Shown: in pieces, positions 23,452 through 31,685 of the stretch
Layout: each line of letters opens with the position of its first letter
How positions within the stretch are numbered: the stretch's first letter is position 1
The notes under the pieces: generated by a model
What the model saw: the letters and a program-made list of their open reading frames with translations, nothing else
Told to the model about the DNA's origin: nothing
Database searches by the model: none
Made by a program: the position numbers and the translations under genes
Assembly: GCA_026225055.1 (NCBI GenBank)
Contig: JAMFSA010000050.1
Location: 1 to 35,236 of the forward strand
Source: Mucilaginibacter xinganensis
GTDB lineage: Bacteria; Bacteroidota; Bacteroidia; Sphingobacteriales; Sphingobacteriaceae
Direction of reading: 5' to 3'
DNA: 35,236 bases

Positions 23452-23907
23452 ATGAAAGATTATCAAAAGAGTATTACCGTAAACAAACCGGCAGGTGAAG
23501 TTTACGCCGCTATTACCCAGCACATCCCGGATTGGTGGAGCACCGATTATTCGGGAGCGGCAGCCAAAAAGGGCGATCAATATAATATAGCTTTTGATGA
23601 GACGAAAAAAACCTTCGAAATTATCGAAGCGATACTCGATCAGCAAGTAGCATGGCTATGTCTAAAAGCTTATATCGACGTGCCGAACCTGACAAGAAGA
23701 GATGAATGGGTAGGCACTAAATTGATATGGACGATAACAAGTAACGGCAAAAGCACAATATTAACGCTGCATCATGAAGGGCTAAATAAAAGCTTTGAAT
23801 GTTACGATATATGTGAACCCGCCTGGGATTATTTTATCGCAAGCTTACAGGCTTATCTCACAACAGGCAAAGGAACGCCATATTTAAAAGCTGAAGTGAG
23901 TGCTTAG
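23452..23907 (+). CDS. SRPBCC-domain protein (module 2, fourth gene)
   Basis: The 151 residues form a tandem paralogue of the preceding gene, nine bases downstream. ITVNKPAGEVYAAITQHIPD and WWSTDYSGAA open the fold, DEWVGTKLIWTI forms the central strand, and HHEGLNKSFECYDICEPAWD closes it. Duplication with divergence is likely, which gives the operon three ligand-binding START-like proteins of at least two types. The operon ends at a hairpin terminator shared with the convergent fucosidase gene. Confidence 0.9.
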   Translation: MKDYQKSITVNKPAGEVYAAITQHIPDWWSTDYSGAAAKKGDQYNIAFDETKKTFEIIEAILDQQVAWLCLKAYIDVPNLTRRDEWVGTKLIWTITSNGKSTILTLHHEGLNKSFECYDICEPAWDYFIASLQAYLTTGKGTPYLKAEVSA

Positions 23908-23930
23908 TAGAGTTATAATTGTGGTAAATA

Positions 23931-23966
23931 AAAAACGGCCTTAACATTTAATTAAGGCCGTTTTTT
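23931..23966. terminator. bidirectional intrinsic terminator
   Basis: AAAAACGGCCTTAA (23931-23944) pairs with TTAAGGCCGTTTTT (23952-23965) around a 7-nt loop, with A- and T-runs on the two sides. It terminates the SRPBCC operon (+) and the fucosidase operon (-). Confidence 0.9.
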
Positions 23967-23984
23967 ATGCTGATTAACCCGGAA

Positions 23985-25421
23985 TCAATATTGAATTTTA
24001 AAGGTAGCCGTGTGCAATAATTTATTGCTGGCTTGTAAGGCAGCTGGTATGGTCACTTTCACGCTATCGCCGGCAACTGTATATTTTAAGTTTTTATCAA
24101 CTCCAAGCAAGCTGATCTTTTTAACCTTTTTAATGCCTGTTAAATGAAACGATACGTTTGCCGGTAACGGAACTTTATCCGTAGCTGGCAAGAGAAAAGC
24201 ATAAATAGTATTCGAGCTTTTTAATTTGGTATAAAATATATTTTGCTCGGAGTATGGCGACACCGGTACTGTGCCGTAAATACCTTCGCCGTTTATTTTT
24301 ATCCAGTCGCCAATTTCGTTTAGCCTGCTGTATGCTACAGGATCCCAGTCGCCATCCGGGCCCGGGCCAATGTTCATCAGTAAGTTACCGCCGCGCGACA
24401 CGATCTTCACCAACAAAGTAATAATTTGCTGCGCCGATTTATAATGATCACCCGGCACATAACTCCATGAGTTGCCCATAGTAATACAGCTCTCCCATGG
24501 GTGATCCAAAGGCTTATCAGGTACCTGTTGTTCCGGCGTGGTATAGTTTTCATATTGCCCGGCAACTGTGCGGTCAACTACGATCAGCCCCGGCTGTTTG
24601 GTGCGCGCCATCGCAGCAATTTTCGGCATATCAATATCCTGGTCGTAAGGAATCGTCTTTTGCCAGTCGACAGTTGAATCAATGGTACTTTTCGGCCTCA
24701 CCCATCCCCCATCGAGCCATAAAATATCAACTTTGCCATAACCGGTCATCAATTCCTGTATCTGGTTATAGGTATAATCTTTAAATTTTTGCCAGCGTTC
24801 AGGGTATTTAGCCGGATCATAGTTGACGTTCCTGTCCTTAGGCGGAAAATACGACCACCAGTAATCGTTAGAATGCCAGTCGGGTTTGGAGAAATACGCC
24901 CCGATCATAAAATTCTCCTTGCTAAAGGCGTTAAATATTTCCTTAGTTACATTGCTCCTTGGGTTTGCGGAGAATGGCGTTTTCGGACTGGTTATTTTAT
25001 AATCAGTTTGCTTGGTATCAAACATGCTAAACCCATCATGGTGCTTGGTGGTGAAGATCACATATTTCATACCGGCATTTTTTGCCGCTTTCACCCACTT
25101 TTCAGGCTCGAAATGCGTTGGGTTAAACGTAGTCTGCAAATTCTCATACGCTTTTTTGTAGGTATAGTAATCAGCACCGTACGGGCCTTTACGCTGTGTC
25201 CAACCTTCATCTTCGGGACAAATGCTCCAGCTTTCAACCACACCCCACTCGCTGTAAGTACCCCAGTGCATAAATAAGCCGAATTTCAGGTCCTTCCATT
25301 TATTTAACTTTTGCTGTACCAGCGAATCAGTAGGCGGCACGTAACTTTTCGACATATTATGCTGCTGGGCAAACAAACTGCCCGTAACCAGCAGTAAAAG
25401 AGGTAAAATGCTTTTCTTCAT
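23985..25421 (-). CDS. GH29 alpha-L-fucosidase (single domain)
   Basis: The 478 residues begin with a signal peptide (MKKSILPLLLLVTGSLFAQ), so the enzyme is exported to the periplasm or surface. The GH29 barrel shows KFGLFMHWGTYSEWG, the conserved KHHDGFSMFDT (126-136), and the nucleophile Asp237 in ILWLDGGW. A short C-terminal beta domain ends the protein. It removes terminal alpha-linked fucose with retention of configuration. It is the last gene of the PUL, 39 bp after the larger fucosidase. The WLDGG form is closer to broad-specificity GH29 enzymes, which is a guess on subfamily. Confidence 0.92.
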   Translation of the reverse strand: MKKSILPLLLLVTGSLFAQQHNMSKSYVPPTDSLVQQKLNKWKDLKFGLFMHWGTYSEWGVVESWSICPEDEGWTQRKGPYGADYYTYKKAYENLQTTFNPTHFEPEKWVKAAKNAGMKYVIFTTKHHDGFSMFDTKQTDYKITSPKTPFSANPRSNVTKEIFNAFSKENFMIGAYFSKPDWHSNDYWWSYFPPKDRNVNYDPAKYPERWQKFKDYTYNQIQELMTGYGKVDILWLDGGWVRPKSTIDSTVDWQKTIPYDQDIDMPKIAAMARTKQPGLIVVDRTVAGQYENYTTPEQQVPDKPLDHPWESCITMGNSWSYVPGDHYKSAQQIITLLVKIVSRGGNLLMNIGPGPDGDWDPVAYSRLNEIGDWIKINGEGIYGTVPVSPYSEQNIFYTKLKSSNTIYAFLLPATDKVPLPANVSFHLTGIKKVKKISLLGVDKNLKYTVAGDSVKVTIPAALQASNKLLHTATFKIQY

Positions 25422-25460
25422 TTTTGATAATGTATGTTAATCCCGGTTATCCGGCTATTA

Positions 25461-27584
25461 TTATTTAACTTTTACGCCCAGTTCTGCAACTGCAACACCG
25501 TTCCCACCAACCACATGCAATACAGCAAATTTAAAATAGCGGCAACTAACAGGCTGCGCTAATGGAATAAGCTGTTCAATAGGGTTTGATTTGATATTGG
25601 AGAACTCCCCTGTCGCTGCCTGTTGCCATGTTACGCCATCATTACTGGTATAAAACGCATACTTATCAGCAATGCCAGCAGTCTTTTTATCTTGGCGGGG
25701 TAGATAAGTAAATGCTTTGACAGTTTGAGTTGTTCCCATATCAATACTTATTTCCTGTGGATATTGGATAGTTTGGGTAGAGTCTTTAGATAATGTACTC
25801 CAGGCAGTATTCGCATCTTCATCAATTGCATTTGATGGCTCGCGGCTGCTTTTTGAATTTGTGCCGATAACTTTCCAACCTGATTTTGAAAGGGAAAATT
25901 CTTTAGTCCCAGTTTCGCTTGCCTGTTTAGCTTCAAACCCACGGGCTTTAATAATCCCGCCATTGATCAGCGAAAAAGGTTTTGAATATACAGGTGATTG
26001 TAAGGTCGGTTCAATTCCATCTGTAGTATAATGAATAGCGGCAACCGGCGCGCTGGTAGTAATGCTCACAGCACCATCTTTATCCCTGCTAATGAGCGGC
26101 GCGGTAAGATGCACAGGTTCCTTAAACAAACCAAAATCACTCAAAGCTATACATACCGGCGAGGCTGTTATCCGCAGCCTTACCTTGCTTGCTGTGATAT
26201 TGTTTGGCAAACGGATCAGGCGGTTCGCGCCTATGCTGGTTACTGTGGCTATTTCTTTCCATTCGCCATTAGTCCAGGCATCAAATGCCGCACCTTCAAT
26301 ACGCTGACCCAGTTTTATGTTTTCGCGCAGGCGGATAACGTTGAATGTTTTAGGCTGATGCAGGTCGACCACCAGTTCAGGTTTGGTAACATTATCGTCG
26401 GTTGCCCAATAAGTGTAACGGCTCTGATCCAGCAAAAATGCCGGACCAAATTTAGCGGCATTACCACCCCTTATGTTACTGGCCTTAAAACTTGCACCGG
26501 CAGCTAAATTAACCGCGAAAGTCTGCTTTACCAGTTGCCCGAACTGCTTTAATATATTAACATCCTCAGCACTAATCTCCCCATCCTTATCCGGTGATAA
26601 GCCAAGATCAAGACAAGCACCACGGCCTACGCTTTTATAATACAGATCGAATAACGCATAAGGCGATTTACTTTGCCCATCCTGCAATTGATGATAGAAC
26701 CAGCCATTGCGCAAAGGCACATCACATTCAGCAGGGATCCAGTATTTACCGTTGCGTGTGCCTTCAGTAGCCTTTTCATAAAGCGAATAACCATTGGCGG
26801 GTTCTTTACCTGCATCCGGGGCCTCGGGTGTGTAGGTCGCCCAATAGGTTTCGCCAGCATGGCCCTCCTCATTACCTACCCAGCGTACATCGGGACCAAC
26901 ATCGCCAAAAAGACAAGCGCCGGGCTGCATTTTGCGGGTTATACCCCAGGTATTTTTCCAGTCGTAATAAGTTGAGCGGTCTATCGTGCGCACTTTGCGT
27001 TCGCCGCCATAATAACCATCTCCCCCATTAGCACCATCATGCCACGACATAAATAGCGGGCCGTAATTGCTATACAATTCCTTCAGTTGCTTCTGGTATA
27101 CCTCAGTTAAATATTCAGGCTTGCCATATAGCGGGTTGTTCCTGTCCCATGGCGAGCAGTAAATACCCATTTTCATTCCCAATTTTTGGCAGGCAAGCTG
27201 GTATTCCCTCACAATATCGCCTTTACCGCCTTTCCAGGGGCTTTTACTAATATTATGCTCCGTAGTTTTTGTGGGCCACAGGCAAAAGCCATCGTGGTGC
27301 TTGGCAACTACCACAATCCCCTTAAAACCGCCTGCTTTTGCCGCGCTTATTATTTGCAGTGCATCAAAATGTTTGGGGTTGAATATCTGAGGGTCCTCAT
27401 CGCCATAACCCCACTCCTTATCGGTATAAGTAGCCACACTGAAATGGATAATGCAATACATATCCGTTTCCTGCCAGCTGATTTGCCTTGGTGCCGGTAG
27501 CGCGCCATACGGTTTTGGCGGAGCCTGCGCAAAAGCGGTTGAAAATGTAATTACCAGTAATAAAATCAGCGTTAACCTTTTCAT
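25461..27584 (-). CDS. GH29 alpha-L-fucosidase with carbohydrate-binding-like modules
   Basis: The 707 residues carry a signal peptide (cleaved after AFAQ). The GH29 catalytic domain occupies about 25-350, with AKHHDGFCLWPT (94-105) and nucleophile Asp183 in FMSWHDGANG, a motif of the alpha-1,3/1,4-specific GH29-B group. GNEEGHAGETYW is a candidate acid/base region. A discoidin-like F5/8C module (~355-480), a short beta domain with IHYTTDGIEPT (~490-560) and a second F5/8C-like module (~565-705, with NAIDEDANTAWST) follow. These would target branched fucosylated glycans such as Lewis-type structures. The gene follows the GH20 gene with one base between them. Confidence 0.9.
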   Translation of the reverse strand: MKRLTLILLLVITFSTAFAQAPPKPYGALPAPRQISWQETDMYCIIHFSVATYTDKEWGYGDEDPQIFNPKHFDALQIISAAKAGGFKGIVVVAKHHDGFCLWPTKTTEHNISKSPWKGGKGDIVREYQLACQKLGMKMGIYCSPWDRNNPLYGKPEYLTEVYQKQLKELYSNYGPLFMSWHDGANGGDGYYGGERKVRTIDRSTYYDWKNTWGITRKMQPGACLFGDVGPDVRWVGNEEGHAGETYWATYTPEAPDAGKEPANGYSLYEKATEGTRNGKYWIPAECDVPLRNGWFYHQLQDGQSKSPYALFDLYYKSVGRGACLDLGLSPDKDGEISAEDVNILKQFGQLVKQTFAVNLAAGASFKASNIRGGNAAKFGPAFLLDQSRYTYWATDDNVTKPELVVDLHQPKTFNVIRLRENIKLGQRIEGAAFDAWTNGEWKEIATVTSIGANRLIRLPNNITASKVRLRITASPVCIALSDFGLFKEPVHLTAPLISRDKDGAVSITTSAPVAAIHYTTDGIEPTLQSPVYSKPFSLINGGIIKARGFEAKQASETGTKEFSLSKSGWKVIGTNSKSSREPSNAIDEDANTAWSTLSKDSTQTIQYPQEISIDMGTTQTVKAFTYLPRQDKKTAGIADKYAFYTSNDGVTWQQAATGEFSNIKSNPIEQLIPLAQPVSCRYFKFAVLHVVGGNGVAVAELGVKVK

Positions 27585-27585
27585 A

Positions 27586-29892
27586 TTAATTTTTAAGCCA
27601 TCCGGCAGGTATATCCTGCGGTGCCGACCCGTTTAAACTGTATTTCAATTTGAGGGTATAACCACCGCCGCCTTCAATAAAATCAAGCGCTATGTTGTGC
27701 AAGCCTTTCTTCAAAGCTATCTGTCCGTTTTTTTCAATGGCGGAATGCTGGCCATCATTATCAACTACTTCCCTATTGGCTATTTTTAAAGTCCCGCCAT
27801 CGTCACAGGTCAAATAAAAACTATAAATACCATCCTGCGGAACATCCAGGTAACCACGGTACTTCAAACCGAATGATGGCGCTTCAGCAAATGGCGGCAC
27901 GGTGATAGTTTTAGCTATAAAAGTAGTATCAGGCTTGGTATCTGGTATCAATGCCGCCTTCAAAAAATACTGCTTATAATCACGGCAGATTAACCCTTCG
28001 CTTACATTTGCAATGGTTTCAGGTTCGGCAAGGCTTTGTTTATCATATTTCAGGTTATACACATCGCCATGTGTGCCATCAGGTTTAAATGCCGATAAAC
28101 GGACCAGTTGCGATTGGGTAATCACCAACGGCTTATCCAGCAAAGTTGAGCTTGCCACAGGCAAAGTACCATCCGTAGTGTACCTCATGGTTAAATAGGA
28201 TAACGGCTTGTTTACCGATAGGGTATCCTGATCTGTAAATACATTTGATTGCAGAAAACCCGATAGATCAGGCAAACGATAATGAACGTTTAACAGATCC
28301 AGTCGTGCATATTGGCTCTCCAGTCGTTGTAAATAAGAATCATAGTCCGGATGGTTTGTCCATAACACCTCTGCCAACGCGGTCATCCTTGGCATATACA
28401 TATAATCGGCACGTTTTTCTGATGGGATGTTCTCGGTCCAGATATTCGCCTGCGCACCTATGATATTTTTGCCTTCGGCCTCTGTTAATCCTTTGGGGAT
28501 AACGTTAAAATTGTAAACTGCCGGAATAGAATTTTTATCCGGTATCGCATCAAAATATAAAGGGCTGCCTGGTGTCATAATTACTTTATTGCCCAATTTA
28601 GCTGCCTTTATAGGAGCATCGGGCACCCAGCCACGCCAGTACATGATTATAGCGGTTTTGGTTACGCCGCCTTCCAATATCTCGTCCCAGCCTATCATTT
28701 TTCTGCCATGCTGATTAAAGAAAATCTCCATGCGGTTGATGAAATAGCTTTGCAGTGCAGGCAGGTCTTTTATTCCCTTTTGTTTCATCAGGGCTTTGCA
28801 GGCATCAGATTTTGCCCAGTCGCTGCGGTCAACTTCATCGCCGCCTATGTGGATATATTTAGATGGGAAAATATCCATGATCTCGCTGAATACATTCTCG
28901 GCAAAATCAAAAGTACTTTCATTGCAAGGGCAGATGGGTTTGGTAAATAGCGCACCCCATTTATTTTCGCCATTGCAGGTTAAAAAAGGATAAGCATTTA
29001 TGGCTGCCATCATGTGGCCGGGCATATCAATTTCGGGGATAATATCTATGTGCCTTGCCGCTGCATAGGCCACCAGACCTTTCATTTCCTGCTGGGTGTA
29101 AAACCCACCATACAGGGTTTTGCCATTTTTGTGGATGATATGCTCCTGATCGAGCGCAAAATCAGGATTATCCGGGGCACGTTTCATACACGCCGAATCA
29201 TTTTTATCAAATGTGCGCCACGCGCCTTCTTCGGTTAGTTTTGGATATTTTTTTATTTCGATGCGCCAGCCCTGGTCGTCGGTTAAATGCAAATGCAGCT
29301 TATTCATTTTATAAAGCGCCATTACATTAATGAATTTTTTAAGATATGCGATAGAAAAGAAATGCCGTGACACATCCAGATGCATGCCGCGCCATGCATA
29401 AGCAGGCTCATCCTCTATTTCAACAGCCGGCAGCGACAGGCTTTTAAGCGATGAAGTGTTCGCAAATTCAATATTGGCAGGCAGTAATTGCCTTATAGTT
29501 TGTACCGCCATAAACATACCTGCGGGTGTTCTGGCAGCAATTGTTATCTGTTTTGGGGATATAGAAAGCGTATAGCCTTCATCAGCTGTAATAGCTGCAT
29601 CATATTTTAATACTATGGAATGGGTTACAGGTTGTGTACTTTTTTGAAGCGCTTTACCAAAGCTGTTGGCAAAAAACCTGTTAAGCATAGCTGCTTCGTT
29701 AGCAAACAGCTGATTACCCGGTACAACTATACGCGTAGCTGGAGTTATTACAAAACTTCCGCTTGTGGGTGTTAGTGACGCTGGGTAAGGTATTATCGGG
29801 TATTTTACAGCCGGTTGCTGAGCTTGGGCACAGATATTTACAAACAGTATCGCCATCAATAATGAGGCGGCAATCATATATTTTATCTTCAT
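27586..29892 (-). CDS. GH20 beta-N-acetylhexosaminidase with C-terminal PA14-like domain
   Basis: The 768 residues start with a signal peptide (to about ICAQA). An N-terminal GH20b domain (31-160) precedes the catalytic barrel (about 164-505), which has GMHLDVSRHFF, LHLTDDQGWRIEIKKYP and the catalytic pair Asp352-Glu353 in HIGGDEVDRSDW. A beta domain with MRYTTDGTLPV (~560-615) and a PA14-like module (~665-765, YRGYLDVPQDGIYSFYL) complete it. The enzyme removes terminal GlcNAc/GalNAc by substrate-assisted catalysis. With two fucosidases downstream it would trim fucosylated N-acetyl-sugar glycans at the cell surface or in the periplasm. Confidence 0.95.
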   Translation of the reverse strand: MKIKYMIAASLLMAILFVNICAQAQQPAVKYPIIPYPASLTPTSGSFVITPATRIVVPGNQLFANEAAMLNRFFANSFGKALQKSTQPVTHSIVLKYDAAITADEGYTLSISPKQITIAARTPAGMFMAVQTIRQLLPANIEFANTSSLKSLSLPAVEIEDEPAYAWRGMHLDVSRHFFSIAYLKKFINVMALYKMNKLHLHLTDDQGWRIEIKKYPKLTEEGAWRTFDKNDSACMKRAPDNPDFALDQEHIIHKNGKTLYGGFYTQQEMKGLVAYAAARHIDIIPEIDMPGHMMAAINAYPFLTCNGENKWGALFTKPICPCNESTFDFAENVFSEIMDIFPSKYIHIGGDEVDRSDWAKSDACKALMKQKGIKDLPALQSYFINRMEIFFNQHGRKMIGWDEILEGGVTKTAIIMYWRGWVPDAPIKAAKLGNKVIMTPGSPLYFDAIPDKNSIPAVYNFNVIPKGLTEAEGKNIIGAQANIWTENIPSEKRADYMYMPRMTALAEVLWTNHPDYDSYLQRLESQYARLDLLNVHYRLPDLSGFLQSNVFTDQDTLSVNKPLSYLTMRYTTDGTLPVASSTLLDKPLVITQSQLVRLSAFKPDGTHGDVYNLKYDKQSLAEPETIANVSEGLICRDYKQYFLKAALIPDTKPDTTFIAKTITVPPFAEAPSFGLKYRGYLDVPQDGIYSFYLTCDDGGTLKIANREVVDNDGQHSAIEKNGQIALKKGLHNIALDFIEGGGGYTLKLKYSLNGSAPQDIPAGWLKN

Positions 29893-30016
29893 TATTATAA
29901 CTACTCTGAGAACTAAGTTTGAGGCAAGTTAAGTGTAAACAGCCAATTTTTCATCAATATAATTAGCTATGCAATAACCTATTTTAGCATCAGGCCTATG
30001 CCTGTAATATAAAATA

Positions 30017-30044
30017 ACATAGCCCGGGCCCGCCCGGGCTATGT
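30017..30044 (-). terminator. strong hairpin after the SusC/SusD pair
   Basis: ACATAGCCCGGGC (30017-30029) pairs perfectly over 13 bp with GCCCGGGCTATGT (30032-30044), leaving a 2-nt loop. On the minus strand it lies about 140 bp past the susD-like stop, with AT-rich, T-rich sequence after it. A smaller hairpin (CAGGC-CTAT-GCCTG, 29991-30004) follows. The rest of the 294-bp gap (29893-30186) holds no credible gene. Confidence 0.7.
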
Positions 30045-30186
30045 ACAACTTAATACAAACTAAACCAACCATTGTAATCAACGGCAGTATTTTCAGTGAG
30101 TGATAAAACACCTGGTTTATATCATCTTCATTATTGCTTAATGCAAGCATTCCGGCATTCACCGGATATGCTTCCAGCCAAACATT

Positions 30187-31665
30187 TTATTGTTTATCCC
30201 ACCAAACTATGGCTGCGGAGTTAAATGTATTTTCGCCGTCGTATGCTGCAAGCGCTGCATTTACGTTGGCATTATTCAAATTAAATTCGGTTTGCGGATA
30301 TACCATTTTACGCGGGATAGTTTTTGAAACACTACCTGGGTTAGGCGTTAGCACAGGATATCCTGTACGGCGCCAGTTGGCATACTCATCTTCCCCATCA
30401 AAAGCAAAGCCTGCCAGCCAGTATTCAGTATTGATCCGCTCTATCTGTGCTTCAGTAGTAGCCGGAAGCGGGTTCTGGGTCAGGTAAGCAGTGATCTGTG
30501 CAGTTGTAATGGTTGGGTTGGTTGGCAGCAAAGCCAATGATTGCATTTGCCCTGTTACACCTTTGGTATAAAATGCATTTGCATCGCCGGTGATGTATCC
30601 ACGTACAACAGCCTCTGCTTCTAAATATGCAACTTCGGCATACTGATAATCAAAGAACGGTGTAGCCTGCTGACCAAACACCGAAGCATTTATCCTCACC
30701 GTTGGCTGCGGGTCACTGCTTGAGAAACTGTAACCAATAAAATCGGCTGGTTTATCATCAGTAATCTCCCCGCCTTGTGAAACAGGCGCACTGTAAACGG
30801 CTCCGTAAATAGGCAAACGCGGGTCATTGGCATTCTGCATTTCCGATACCAGTGTTTTATGTAAAAAGAAATGCTCAACACCATCCTCAACTACGGTATA
30901 AATACCGTTAGCAAAAGTAGTGCTGTGGTTTAACACAGGCATATCGGCATTACCGGTCATTACCCCATCAGCTACTGCTTCTTTTGCCAATGAGGATGCT
31001 TGTGTAGGATCAATTTTAATTAAACGCATACCCACTTTTAACAATAGCGATGCTCCCAACTTTTTCCATTGCGAAGCACTGCCACTGTAAAACTGATCGC
31101 CTTGTACAGTTTGCGAACTGTTTGCAGCTAACAAAGCTATTGATGCCCTTAGCTCGGTTACCAGGCTGGCATATATTTGCTGCTGCTTGTCATAAACAGG
31201 GGTATATAATTTGTTTGTTAAAGCTAACCCCGACTGACTGTAAGGGATATCGCCATAAAAATCAGTCAACTTTTGAAAAATGAATACACGCCATATACGG
31301 GCAGCAGCATAAGTGCTGGCCTGTGTAGCATCATTTTTGGTTTGATTGATCAAATAGTCGAGACTGGTTAATGACGGGGTATAAAAATTATTCCATAGTG
31401 ATGAAGCGGGACCATCTGATACTATATATGTAGTACCCGACCAAAACGAGCTATACCCGTATTGCATAAACGCATGGCAATAATTAAAACGGCTCTCCAT
31501 ATCAACAGTGCTTGTTCTTACAAGCGCGTCAGACAAAAGCGCTGCTGAAGATACTGTTGTGGTAGCATCCGGGTTTGAGTTGATCTTTTCGAAATTCTTT
31601 GTACAACCTGTTGCTAAAGCAGTTACAAGAAGAAAAGATAAAAATTTGTACGTTATATTTTTCAT
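30187..31665 (-). CDS. SusD/RagB-family surface glycan-binding lipoprotein
   Basis: The 492 residues begin with a lipoprotein signal ending LATGC (Cys21). The N-terminal INSNPDATTTVS and LQ/TPR-like helical regions, FYGDIPYSQSGLA, and the C-terminal YANWRRTGYPVLTPNPG followed by RKMVYPQTEFNLN match the SusD/RagB fold. It caps the SusC-like channel on the outer membrane and binds the glycan for import. A strong Shine-Dalgarno lies just upstream, and the gene follows susC by 20 bp, as usual for obligate pairs. The ligand should be the glycan digested by the downstream hydrolases. Confidence 0.94.
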   Translation of the reverse strand: MKNITYKFLSFLLVTALATGCTKNFEKINSNPDATTTVSSAALLSDALVRTSTVDMESRFNYCHAFMQYGYSSFWSGTTYIVSDGPASSLWNNFYTPSLTSLDYLINQTKNDATQASTYAAARIWRVFIFQKLTDFYGDIPYSQSGLALTNKLYTPVYDKQQQIYASLVTELRASIALLAANSSQTVQGDQFYSGSASQWKKLGASLLLKVGMRLIKIDPTQASSLAKEAVADGVMTGNADMPVLNHSTTFANGIYTVVEDGVEHFFLHKTLVSEMQNANDPRLPIYGAVYSAPVSQGGEITDDKPADFIGYSFSSSDPQPTVRINASVFGQQATPFFDYQYAEVAYLEAEAVVRGYITGDANAFYTKGVTGQMQSLALLPTNPTITTAQITAYLTQNPLPATTEAQIERINTEYWLAGFAFDGEDEYANWRRTGYPVLTPNPGSVSKTIPRKMVYPQTEFNLNNANVNAALAAYDGENTFNSAAIVWWDKQ

Positions 31666-31674
31666 GATTATTTT

Positions 31675-31680
31675 CCTCCT
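31675..31680 (-). promoter_or_regulatory. unusual strong Shine-Dalgarno before susD-like gene
   Basis: The minus strand reads AAAGGAGGAAAATAATCATG, placing AGGAGG nine bases before the SusD start. Most genes here lack such a site. It may boost SusD relative to SusC within the shared message. Confidence 0.7.
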
Positions 31681-31685
31681 TTATG

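Noticed and set aside
29912..29919. TAAGTTTG promoter-like box in the gap before GH20
   Set aside because: It is on the plus strand while both flanking genes are on the minus strand, and no TTG at suitable distance with a downstream plus-strand gene exists.
29929..30162. 77-codon minus-strand frame between susD-like and GH20 genes
   Set aside because: It runs straight through the 13-bp GC hairpin, and its composition shows no family signal. The gap is better read as untranslated.
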